Origin: Thioalkalivibrio sp. ALMg11
GTDB lineage: Bacteria > Pseudomonadota > Gammaproteobacteria > Ectothiorhodospirales > Ectothiorhodospiraceae
DNA length: 64,000 nucleotides
NCBI RefSeq assembly: GCF_000377905.1
Contig: NZ_KB898874.1
Location: 1 to 64,000, forward strand
Direction of reading: 5' to 3'
Part shown: positions 8,686 through 15,949 of the stretch, piece after piece
Position numbering within the stretch: the stretch's first letter is position 1
Layout of the letters: every line of letters begins with the position of its first letter
Notes under the pieces: model-generated
Databases searched by the model: none
Told to the model about the DNA's origin: nothing
The model's input: only the letters and a program-made list of their open reading frames with translations
Position numbers and translations under genes: made by a program

Positions 8686-10074
8686 ATGGAACAACGCCTG
8701 GTGTTTGATCCCGAAATCCTGCGCCGCTACGACGTGAGCGGGCCGCGGTATACGTCGTATCCGACCGCACCGCAGTTTCACGAGGGCTTCGACGACCGGG
8801 CTTACGCCGAGGCGGCCCAGGCGACCAACGGGGCCGATCCGGCGCGCCCCCTGTCGCTGTACGTGCATGTCCCGTTCTGCGACACGGTCTGCTTCTACTG
8901 CGCCTGCAACAAGGTCATCACCGGGAATTACCAGCGCGCCCAGCGCTACCTGCAGTATCTGGAACGCGAGGCCGAGTTGCAGGGCGAGTTGTTCGATCGG
9001 GAACGCACCGTCGGGCAGCTGCACTTCGGGGGCGGCACGCCGACCTATCTTGGCGATGAAGACCTGCGCCTGGTGATGGCGACGTTGGGGAGGAACTTCC
9101 GCCTGGACGAAAGTGATGCGCGCGAGTTCTCCATCGAGATTGACCCGCGCGCGGTGCGGCCCGGGACCATCCCGCTGCTGGGTGAGCTGGGTTTCAACCG
9201 GATCAGTCTCGGGGTGCAGGATTTCGACCCGAACGTGCAGCGGGCGGTGAACCGCATCCAGCCGTTCGAGGTGACCGCGCGGGCGGTGGAGCAGGCGCGG
9301 GCCAACGGCTTCGAATCCACCAACCTGGACCTGATCTACGGCCTCCCGCTGCAGACGGTGGAGACCTATACCGCCACCCTGGAGCGCGCACTGGAGCTGC
9401 GCCCGGAGCGCCTCGCGATCTACAACTACGCGCACCTGCCGCAGATGTTCAAGACCCAGCGCCAGATTCGCGAGGCCGACCTGCCGGACGCCGCGGAGAA
9501 GCTGGCGATCCTCGAGACCACCATCGCTCGCCTGACCGATGCCGGCTATGTCTACATCGGGATGGATCACTTCGCCCTGCCGGACGACGAACTGGCCACG
9601 GCCCAGCGCGCCGGGACGCTGCAGCGCAATTTCCAGGGCTACTCCACACGGGCGGAGTACGACCTGGTGGCACTGGGGCCGACGGCCATCGGCAAGGTGG
9701 GAGCCACCTACAGCCAGAACCTGCGCGAACTGGATGCCTATTACGCGCGGCTGGATGCCGGGCGCCTGCCGGTCTTTCGCGGACTCGAACTGAGTGCCGA
9801 CGATCGGCTGCGCCGGGACGTGATTACCGAACTCATGTGCCACTCGCGCATCGATTTCGCCGCGATCGAGGCGCGCCACGGGATCGTGTTCGACGAGGTC
9901 TTTGGGGATGCACTGGAGCGGCTGCAGGGCATGGAGGCCGATGGACTGGTACGCATCGGCGCGGGGCGCCTGGAAATCCTGCCGCGCGGGCGGTTGCTGC
10001 TGCGCAACGTCGCCATGGCCTTCGACGCCTACCTGAAGACGGAGAGCGCGCAGCGCTACAGCAAGGTAGTGTGA
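8686..10074 (+). CDS. hemN: Oxygen-independent coproporphyrinogen III oxidase
   Basis: Radical SAM enzyme that decarboxylates coproporphyrinogen III to protoporphyrinogen IX without oxygen, in haem synthesis; cytosolic monomer. The 462-residue length and the N-terminal PRYTSYPTA segment are those of true HemN rather than the shorter HemW. [4Fe-4S] ligands are C65, C69 and C72 in HVPFCDTVCFYCAC, followed by the GGGTPTYL glycine motif. ATG 8686 is preferred because GGAG lies seven bases upstream; a GTG at 8674 is an alternative. An FNR/Anr box about 80 bases upstream predicts induction at low oxygen. Confidence 0.95.
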   Translation: MEQRLVFDPEILRRYDVSGPRYTSYPTAPQFHEGFDDRAYAEAAQATNGADPARPLSLYVHVPFCDTVCFYCACNKVITGNYQRAQRYLQYLEREAELQGELFDRERTVGQLHFGGGTPTYLGDEDLRLVMATLGRNFRLDESDAREFSIEIDPRAVRPGTIPLLGELGFNRISLGVQDFDPNVQRAVNRIQPFEVTARAVEQARANGFESTNLDLIYGLPLQTVETYTATLERALELRPERLAIYNYAHLPQMFKTQRQIREADLPDAAEKLAILETTIARLTDAGYVYIGMDHFALPDDELATAQRAGTLQRNFQGYSTRAEYDLVALGPTAIGKVGATYSQNLRELDAYYARLDAGRLPVFRGLELSADDRLRRDVITELMCHSRIDFAAIEARHGIVFDEVFGDALERLQGMEADGLVRIGAGRLEILPRGRLLLRNVAMAFDAYLKTESAQRYSKVV

Positions 10075-10142
10075 GCGGCTTGACGGCGATCCGTTCTCGG
10101 CGGAAGCTTTGAACAATAGCAACCGGTAACAGGGACGTTCCG

Positions 10143-10379
10143 GTGAAGACGACACGTTACTTCGAGACTGTACGCGAGAGGCCGGATCGGCGAATGATCC
10201 GGGATCACTGGATCAGTAGTGCAATCGACCAACCGTTGTGCGAAGAAGTCCAAGGCGATGGGCGTATCCGCAGATGGGCTCGTGTCGAGGAGGCTGAAGG
10301 ACGCTACCTTCGCGTTGTTCTGCTGCCGGATGGAGAAACCGTTCACAACGCCTTTTTCGATCGAGGGTTCCAGCCATGA
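10143..10379 (+). CDS. Small protein of unknown function, partner of DUF2283 gene
   Basis: A 78-residue basic protein starting at GTG with AGGGA upstream. It has no signal peptide or membrane segment. The pattern RPDRRMIRDHWI, then WARVEE, YLRVVLLPDGETVHNAFFDR resembles small proteins found next to DUF2283 genes, in a compact beta-rich fold loosely like DUF4258/BrnT toxins. Its stop overlaps the ATG of the DUF2283 gene (ATGA), so the two are translated together. Whether this is a toxin-antitoxin pair or some other small-molecule or RNA-related module cannot be decided from sequence. Confidence 0.75.
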   Translation: MKTTRYFETVRERPDRRMIRDHWISSAIDQPLCEEVQGDGRIRRWARVEEAEGRYLRVVLLPDGETVHNAFFDRGFQP

Positions 10380-10573
10380 AACTCCAGTACTTCGGGGATA
10401 CGGATACGCTTTATATCGAATTCCGAGGCGATAGCGTGGCCGAAACCCGCTCGCTTGACGAGAACACTACCCTGGATGTCGATGCCAGTGGTGGTGTTTG
10501 CGCCATTACCTTTGAGCACGCAAGCGAACGAACTGACCTCCAGCACCTTACGGTCGAGGGCATTGCCGCTTGA
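10376..10573 (+). CDS. DUF2283 domain protein
   Basis: A 65-residue acidic protein with the DUF2283 pattern: YFGDTDTLYIEF, then a short acidic turn (LDENTTLDVDASG) and a final strand pair. The family is small, predicted beta-rich and of unknown function, and is usually encoded directly after a gene like the one at 10143-10379, as here with a four-base ATGA overlap. It ends 48 bases before the end of the convergent hpnC. Confidence 0.85.
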   Translation: MKLQYFGDTDTLYIEFRGDSVAETRSLDENTTLDVDASGGVCAITFEHASERTDLQHLTVEGIAA

Positions 10574-10621
10574 TGCCTTTTAAGCCCTCAGCTTAACCAG
10601 GGGTTCTCGGCGGCTCGATCC

Positions 10622-11485
10622 CTACGGTCTTCGGCGGCGCGGCCGAAGGCTGTGGCTCAGGATGATCCAGGCGTCGCGGGTGCGCAGGCGCGGTCGGGCA
10701 AAGACGTCGTCCTGCTGGCGCAGACGCCAGAGGATGCGTGCCCCGCCGTTGATGATCGCCCGGATCTCCAGCCCCATGCGTCCGCGCAGCAGGCCGCCCA
10801 GCGGCGCCCCGGCGCGCAGCAGACGGTCGGCGCGGGCGTATTGAAACTGCATCAGGTTGCGTAGCTGGAAGGTGGTCTGCCCGGCGGCCAGCATCGCTTC
10901 GGTCACGCCGTACTGGTCCATCTCTTCCTGCGGCAGGTAGATGCGGTTGTTCTCCCGCAGGTCCTGCTGCAGGTCCTGGTAGAAGTTGATCAGCTGCAGC
11001 GCCGAGCAGATGGCGTCCGAGTAGCCCAGCATCTCGTCGGTCGGGTTGCCGTTCAGGTGCAGCATGAGCCGACCGACCGGGTTGGCCGAGCGCCGGCAGT
11101 AGTCCATCACCTCGCCAAATGTCGCGTAGCGGGTCTGTTCCAGGTCCTGCAGGAAGGCGTCGATCAGGTCGGAGAACGGCGCGGCCGGGAGGTCGAAGCG
11201 GGCGCGGGCGTCGGCCAGGGCAATCCATTCGGGTTCGTGCTCGGCGGCGGGGTCTTCCAGGATCTGCACGCGTTCCTGCATCGCCAGCAGCGCCTGGTGG
11301 CGCTCGGCGATCGGGCGCGGGTCCTCGTCGGCGAGGTCGTCGGCATCGCGGGCGAAGCAGTAGATCGCTGCCACCGGGCCGCGCAGCCGGCTAGGCAGCA
11401 GCCAGGAGGCGACGGGGAAGTTTTCGTAATGCGCCTTGGCGCGCTGGCGACAGTGCCGGTAGGCCGCACGGATATCGTTCGACAT
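10622..11485 (-). CDS. hpnC: Hydroxysqualene synthase
   Basis: A 287-residue squalene/phytoene-synthase family protein. Asp-rich motif one is FARDADDLADEDP (about residues 43-56) and motif two is LINFYQDLQQDLREN. The long PVGRLMLHL segment and overall length fit HpnC, which converts presqualene diphosphate to hydroxysqualene. The C terminus ends in a run of Arg. It is on the same strand as hpnD-hpnE but separated from them by the plus-strand hemN and the DUF2283 pair, so it needs its own transcription or read-through from the mupP/ubiG operon 49 bases upstream. Confidence 0.9.
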   Translation of the reverse strand: MSNDIRAAYRHCRQRAKAHYENFPVASWLLPSRLRGPVAAIYCFARDADDLADEDPRPIAERHQALLAMQERVQILEDPAAEHEPEWIALADARARFDLPAAPFSDLIDAFLQDLEQTRYATFGEVMDYCRRSANPVGRLMLHLNGNPTDEMLGYSDAICSALQLINFYQDLQQDLRENNRIYLPQEEMDQYGVTEAMLAAGQTTFQLRNLMQFQYARADRLLRAGAPLGGLLRGRMGLEIRAIINGGARILWRLRQQDDVFARPRLRTRDAWIILSHSLRPRRRRP

Positions 11486-11534
11486 GGGGGCTCAGGCTCG
11501 CTTGCCAGAGTGCGGGCTGTGAAGGGGTGCGGAT

Positions 11535-12224
11535 TCAGCTCGCAAGTCCGGGCTCCGTGGCGGGGCCGTTGGCGTACCAGGTCCAGAAGTCGTCCGGCTG
11601 TTCCAGGGCGGCGTCGGCACCCCACTGATCCGGGTTCTGGTCCGGGTCGATGTAGCCCCAGTTGGCGATCAGGGTGGACATGCCGGCGGCCCGTCCGGCT
11701 GCGATGTCGCGTTCCGCATCGCCCCAGTAGCAGTGGCGTTCCGGCGGCAGGCCGGTCTGTCGGGCGGCCAGCCACATGGGTTCGGGGGCGGGCTTGCGCT
11801 GGGGCAGGGTATCGCCGCTGACGACGGCCGCCATGCGCGAATGCAGACCGAGAGCCTCCAGCAACGGGTCGGTCAGCCAGCCCGGCTTGTTGGTGACCAC
11901 GCCGAAGGACCAGCCGCGCGCCTCGCAGGCATCCAGCAGCTCCGCGAGTCCGGGAAACAGGGCGGTGGCCCGGCACAGGTCGCGGGCGTAGATCTCCAGG
12001 TAGCGCTTCTTGAGGTGCTCCGCGAAGGCGGGGTCGGCGTCCGGGAAGGCGAGATCGACCAGGGCCCGGGAGCCGTGGGAGACATGATTGCGCACGATGT
12101 CGAACGCCAGCGGCGCACGGTCCTGTTCGGCCATCAGGGTGACCAGGGCCGCGTGCATGTCGGGGGCGGTGTCCAGCAGGGTCCCATCGAGGTCGAACAG
12201 GACCGATCCCAGTTCGCGTGTCAT
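11535..12224 (-). CDS. mupP: HAD phosphatase, MupP / phosphoglycolate phosphatase type
   Basis: A 229-residue haloacid-dehalogenase phosphatase. Motif I FDLDGTLLDT is at residues 9-18, motif II is the VVTNKPG region, and motif IV is the WGDAERDI region. Two close functions are possible: phosphoglycolate phosphatase (Gph) or N-acetylmuramic acid 6-phosphate phosphatase (MupP) of cell-wall recycling. Context favours MupP: in Pseudomonas the order is mtaD-like, ubiG, mupP, yciK, and here mtaD and ubiG precede it on the same strand. Its ATG overlaps the ubiG stop by four bases. The paralogue question cannot be settled from sequence alone. Confidence 0.8.
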   Translation of the reverse strand: MTRELGSVLFDLDGTLLDTAPDMHAALVTLMAEQDRAPLAFDIVRNHVSHGSRALVDLAFPDADPAFAEHLKKRYLEIYARDLCRATALFPGLAELLDACEARGWSFGVVTNKPGWLTDPLLEALGLHSRMAAVVSGDTLPQRKPAPEPMWLAARQTGLPPERHCYWGDAERDIAAGRAAGMSTLIANWGYIDPDQNPDQWGADAALEQPDDFWTWYANGPATEPGLAS

Positions 12225-12979
12225 TCGTCGCTGCCGGCTTCGCCCCGCCGGGCGGCCATCAGGTAGTTCACGTCGGTGCGGGCGACCAGGCGATAACGGC
12301 CGCTCAGAGGCGAATAGGTCAGGCCGGTCATCGCGGTGACCTCGAACCCGTGGCGGCGCAGGGCGGTGCCCAGTTCGGACGGACGGATGAAACGCCCGTA
12401 CTCATGGGTGCCGGCAGGCAGCATGTGCAGTAGGTATTCCGCCCCCACGATGGCCTCGGCGAAGGCGCGCGGGGTGCGGTTGATGGTGGACAGGAACAGC
12501 CAGCCGCCGGGGCGCGCGAGCGTTGCCAGGGCGTCGATCACGGCGTCCGGATCGGGCACGTGTTCGAGCATCTCCAGGCAGGTGACGATGTCATAGTCAC
12601 CAGCGTGGTGTTCCGCGTGGGCCTCGGCGGTGGTGTGCAGGTAGTGGATCTCAAGCCCTGCCTCAACCGCGTGTTCGCGCGCCACCTCCAGGTGTTCGGC
12701 GCCGGCGTCCAGCGCCGTGACCTGCGCGCCACGAACCGCCATCGCCTCGGAGAGGATGCCGGCGCCGCAGCCTACATCCAGCACCTTCTTTCCGGCCAGG
12801 TCGGCCTGGCCGTCGATCCACTCCAGGCGCAACGGGTTGATCGCGTGCAACGTGGCGAAGGGGCCGTTCGGGTCCCACCACTCGCGGGCCCGATGGGTGA
12901 ACTTGTGGATCTCGGCGCTATCGACGTTCGCGTGCGAAGGGGCCTGGGAATGGGTCTGGGAGTGGGATTCGGGGCTCAT
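12221..12979 (-). CDS. ubiG: Ubiquinone biosynthesis O-methyltransferase
   Basis: SAM-dependent methyltransferase for both O-methylation steps of ubiquinone synthesis; membrane-associated in the family. The 252-residue protein has motif I VLDVGCGAGILSEAMA, the FTHRAREWWDPNGPFATLHAINPLRLEWI N-terminal segment (given here as known family landmark, cut at WWDP and LHAINP) and LEHVPDP. ATG 12979 is chosen because the longest frame otherwise continues into the repeat element that begins 17 bases upstream. No strong Shine-Dalgarno is visible, only GAGCGAGA. It follows mtaD across the repeat element and overlaps mupP by four bases. Confidence 0.93.
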   Translation of the reverse strand: MSPESHSQTHSQAPSHANVDSAEIHKFTHRAREWWDPNGPFATLHAINPLRLEWIDGQADLAGKKVLDVGCGAGILSEAMAVRGAQVTALDAGAEHLEVAREHAVEAGLEIHYLHTTAEAHAEHHAGDYDIVTCLEMLEHVPDPDAVIDALATLARPGGWLFLSTINRTPRAFAEAIVGAEYLLHMLPAGTHEYGRFIRPSELGTALRRHGFEVTAMTGLTYSPLSGRYRLVARTDVNYLMAARRGEAGSDE

Positions 12980-12996
12980 GGCGTCTATCTCGCTCA

Positions 12997-13278
12997 GGGA
13001 AACACTGATTAATGTACACGCTCGCGCTCGAGTCGCTTTTGCGTGCGAACAAGGCGCGGCGACTGCCGTGCAGTCATTCTGCACAAGGGAGCCGCAACGC
13101 CGTGCGCGCGCAAAAGCGGCCGAGCCCCGTCTTTCAATGGATTGTGGGGTTGGCACCCCAGGTTCCCCGATCCTGCGTTGCGGCCCTTGCCGGTAGAACC
13201 ACTACCGGCTGCGCACCGCGCCTTGTCTCGGAAAACCTGGGGTACCAACGCGAGCGTGTACATTAATCAGTGTTTCCC
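12997..13278. repeat. MITE-like structured element, copy A (282 bp)
   Basis: Starts GGGAAACACTGATTAATGTA and ends with its reverse complement; the termini pair perfectly over 30 bp. Inside are two arms: one closed by CTTTTGCGTGCG/CGCGCGCAAAAG around ACTGCCGTGCAGT, the other a long imperfect palindrome (CCCCAGGTT type) around the hairpin GCCGGTAG-aacca-CTACCGGC. It is flanked by the 3 bp repeat TCA (12994-12996, 13279-13281), which fits a target-site duplication. It has no coding capacity. It lies in the opposite orientation to copies B and C, between mtaD and ubiG. Confidence 0.88.
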
Positions 13279-14613
13279 TCAGGCAGTGGGCTGCTGGGTT
13301 TCCAGCACCCGGATGCGCCAGTATTCGGCTTCGGCGTGGAGATCCTGCAGGTTCAGCGTAAGCAGTTCGCGGTCGCGTAGCAACGGTCGTCCGGCTACAT
13401 AGACATCACGCACGGCATCGCGGGTCGCGGCATAAACGATCTGGGCACTGGGGTCGTGGGCCGGTTGCAGTTCCAGCGCCTGCAGATCCACGGCGACCAC
13501 GTCGGCCTGCTTGCCGGGCTCCAGGGAGCCGATTCGGTCCTCCAGGCCCAGGGCGCGAGCGCTCCCGAGGGTCGCCATCTCCAGGGCGGCGGTAGCGGGC
13601 AGGGCGGCGGCATCGCCACTGACGCCCTTGGCCAGCAGTGCGGCGGTGCGCATCTCGCCGATCATGTCGAGATCGTTGTTGGAGGCGGTGCTGTCGGTCC
13701 CGAGGGCGACGTTGATGCCCGCGGCCTGCAGTCGGGTGACCGGGCAGAAGCCGGAGGCCAGTTTCAGATTGGATTCCGGGCAGTGGGCGATGGAGACCGG
13801 GCGTTCGCGCAACAGGTCCAGGTCGGTATCGTCGACCTGGGTCATGTGCACCGCGATGAAGGGCTGGTCCAGCATGCCAAGGCGTGCGAGGCGGGCCAGG
13901 GGGCGTTCTCCATGGTCGCGCAGGGCGTCGGCGACCTCGCTGGCCGTCTCGTGGACATGCATGTGGATCGGGACGCCCAGCTCGCGGGCACGGGCCGCCA
14001 CGCGCTCCAGGCTTGTATCCCCCACGGTGTACGGCGCGTGCGGGGCGACATTGAAGGCGATCCGCTCATGGTGCCCCCAGTTCGCGACGACATCTGCGCC
14101 GCGCTGGAAGTATTCGTCTGCCGTGCTTGCCCAGGGCGTGGGGAAGTCGAACACGGTGAGGCCCAGCGAGGCGCGGATGCCGGTCTCTTCGACCACCCGG
14201 GCCGCATCGTCCACGAACAGGTACATGTCACTGAAGCAGGTGGTGCCGCCGCGCAGCATCTCGGCAATGGAGAGGCGGGTGCCTGCGCGTACGAATTCGG
14301 GGGAGAGTAGCTTGCCCTCGGCGGGCCAGATGTAGCCCTTGAGCCATTCCATCAGCGGGCGGTCGCTGCCGATGCCACGCAGGAGGCTCATGCCGGAGTG
14401 GGTATGGGCATTTACCAGGCCCGGGATCAGGATCTGTCCGGGGTGTTCACGGTACTCGGCGTCGGGGTGATTTGCGCGAGCGGTGGCTTGCGGCTCGATG
14501 GCTTCGATTACGCCGTCGCGTATCACCAGGGCGTGATCCCGCAGGATGGTATCGCGGGGAATGACCGGGAGGATCTGCGGGGCGCCGAGGATCAGCGTCT
14601 GGGCGTTGTTCAT
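13279..14613 (-). CDS. mtaD: 5-methylthioadenosine / S-adenosylhomocysteine deaminase
   Basis: A 444-residue amidohydrolase (TRZ/ATZ family) that deaminates methylthioadenosine and S-adenosylhomocysteine. Metal ligands are visible in NAHTHSG, HMHVHET and GTDSTASNND. It has the N-terminal composite beta-domain and the C-terminal IGSLEPGKQADVV motif. Gene order mtaD-ubiG-mupP matches Pseudomonas. Its TGA stop is formed by the TCA on the plus strand at 13279-13281 that directly abuts, and apparently was duplicated by, repeat element A, so the last residues were barely affected by the insertion. Confidence 0.9.
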   Translation of the reverse strand: MNNAQTLILGAPQILPVIPRDTILRDHALVIRDGVIEAIEPQATARANHPDAEYREHPGQILIPGLVNAHTHSGMSLLRGIGSDRPLMEWLKGYIWPAEGKLLSPEFVRAGTRLSIAEMLRGGTTCFSDMYLFVDDAARVVEETGIRASLGLTVFDFPTPWASTADEYFQRGADVVANWGHHERIAFNVAPHAPYTVGDTSLERVAARARELGVPIHMHVHETASEVADALRDHGERPLARLARLGMLDQPFIAVHMTQVDDTDLDLLRERPVSIAHCPESNLKLASGFCPVTRLQAAGINVALGTDSTASNNDLDMIGEMRTAALLAKGVSGDAAALPATAALEMATLGSARALGLEDRIGSLEPGKQADVVAVDLQALELQPAHDPSAQIVYAATRDAVRDVYVAGRPLLRDRELLTLNLQDLHAEAEYWRIRVLETQQPTA

Positions 14614-14659
14614 GGCGGACTATCTGCGCGGGGGCCAGGGTCGCGCATGGTACCCGAAA

Positions 14660-14680
14660 GGGGCGGCATTGCGCCGCCCC
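14660..14680 (-). terminator. Terminator hairpin between doxX and mtaD
   Basis: GGGGCGGC (14660-14667) pairs with GCCGCCCC (14673-14680) around a five-base loop. In minus-strand direction the stem is followed by TTTC. It lies 15 bases after the doxX stop codon. Confidence 0.6.
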
Positions 14681-14695
14681 GGGAAACGGCCGGGA

Positions 14696-15088
14696 CTACC
14701 AGCGATTAATCGCCAGGCGGCCCGGGCCGGTCAGCGCCAGGGCGATGGCCGCGAACAGGAACATGCCCTGCAGTTCGAGTGCCCAGCCGCCGGTCGCGGT
14801 GAGCAGGAAGACCTCGTGGGTGTGGACGAGCGCGATGGCAAAGACCATGTTGATGGCGATGATCACCGCGCCGATGCGCGAATACAGGCCGATGATTACG
14901 AGGATCGGGGCGAGGATCTCGCCGATGTAGACGCCATAGGCGATGATCGCCGGGAGTCCGGCGTTGGTAACCATGCCTTCGATGCCGCTGATCCCGCCGG
15001 TCAGCTTGGCGATGCCGTGCAGCAGGATCATAATCCCGAGGGCCAGGCGGAGTACGAGCTTGCCACTGTCGTCCAGGGTGTTGTCCAT
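14696..15088 (-). CDS. DoxX family inner-membrane protein
   Basis: A 130-residue protein with four predicted membrane helices: about 10-30 (LVLRLALGIMILLHGIAKL), 48-66 (IIAYGVYIGEILAPILVII), 72-92 (IGAVIIAINMVFAIALV) and 105-122 (LELQGMFLFAAIALAL). The LHGIAKL and GYSRIGA-like turns fit DoxX, a family linked to respiratory quinone or thiosulfate oxidation in some archaea and to redox stress in other bacteria; no specific role can be given here. AAGGAG stands before the ATG. It follows wrbA on the same strand with a 132-base gap, so both may act at the quinone pool. Confidence 0.88.
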   Translation of the reverse strand: MDNTLDDSGKLVLRLALGIMILLHGIAKLTGGISGIEGMVTNAGLPAIIAYGVYIGEILAPILVIIGLYSRIGAVIIAINMVFAIALVHTHEVFLLTATGGWALELQGMFLFAAIALALTGPGRLAINRW

Positions 15089-15220
15089 TTCCAGTCTCTC
15101 CTTGTCGTGCTGCGGATGGCAGTCCGCGGTCGCTGTGGCCGAGCCCTGTGCCCGCCCGGGTTCGCAGGTTGCAATCGCCCCGACTAGGGTGCCTGCCCCC
15201 GCGGGAATGCGCTGCTCCGG

Positions 15221-15841
15221 TCAGCCGGCGTCGCGCCCCAGGCGCTGGGCCCGAGCGACCTCGGCGACGTGACGCCCCTGAGAGGCGGCCATGCCCAGCT
15301 CGCTCTCGCTCGGCTGGCGCGAGCCGTCGCCGCCGGCCAGCGTGGTGGCACCGTAGGGTGTGCCGCCGCAGACCTCGTTGAGATCGAGCATGCGCTTCTC
15401 GGTGTAGGGTAGACCAACTACGGTCATGCCGTAGTGCAGCAGGTTCACGATGGTCGAGATCAGGGTGGTCTCCTGGCCGCCGTGCTGCGAGGCGGTGGAG
15501 CCGAACACACTCCCGACCTTGCCGACCAGCTTGTCGCCGAACCACAGGGCACCGGTCTGATCGAGGAAGTTGGCCATCTGCGCGGCCATCCGGCCGAAGC
15601 GGGTTGGGGTGCCGATGATGATCGCGTCGTAGTCCGCGAGTTCTTCCGGTTTGGCGATGGGGGCGGCCTGGTCGAGCTTGGCGCCGGCATTGCGGGCCAC
15701 GTCGTCGGGCATCAGTTCGGGGACGCGCTTGATGGTGACTTCGGTATCCGGGACCTCGCGGGCGCCGCGGGCCACGGCTTCGGCCATCTGCTCGATGTGG
15801 CCCCAGGTGGAGTAGTACAGGATCAGGATCTTGGTGCCCAT
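15221..15841 (-). CDS. wrbA: NAD(P)H:quinone oxidoreductase WrbA
   Basis: A 206-residue flavodoxin-like FMN enzyme that reduces quinones by two electrons, lowering semiquinone stress; cytosolic tetramer in the family. The FMN phosphate loop [12 protein letters not shown] is near residues 9-20, with the characteristic [11 protein letters not shown] and [11 protein letters not shown] segments and the WrbA C terminus RHVAEVA. GGAGG lies upstream of the ATG. It heads a probable wrbA-doxX unit and lies downstream of the PAS-GGDEF-EAL gene on the same strand. Confidence 0.95.
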   Translation of the reverse strand: MGTKILILYYSTWGHIEQMAEAVARGAREVPDTEVTIKRVPELMPDDVARNAGAKLDQAAPIAKPEELADYDAIIIGTPTRFGRMAAQMANFLDQTGALWFGDKLVGKVGSVFGSTASQHGGQETTLISTIVNLLHYGMTVVGLPYTEKRMLDLNEVCGGTPYGATTLAGGDGSRQPSESELGMAASQGRHVAEVARAQRLGRDAG

Positions 15842-15949
15842 GGCGAGTCGCCTCCGGTTGGCTAGGTTGGACTACCCGGTACCTTAGATCCGGTTTATAC
15901 GAATGAAAATGGCGAAAAACGGCTCCAACGATTCGGAGAATGCGAATGG

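Noticed and set aside
8236-10155. 639-codon minus-strand open frame across hemN and hpnD
   Set aside because: It is antisense to hemN and only runs into hpnD in another frame; both real genes are well supported.
12980-13156. N-terminal extension of ubiG reaching into the repeat element
   Set aside because: The extra residues are encoded by the mobile element and no ribosome site supports them; UbiG similarity begins after ATG 12979.
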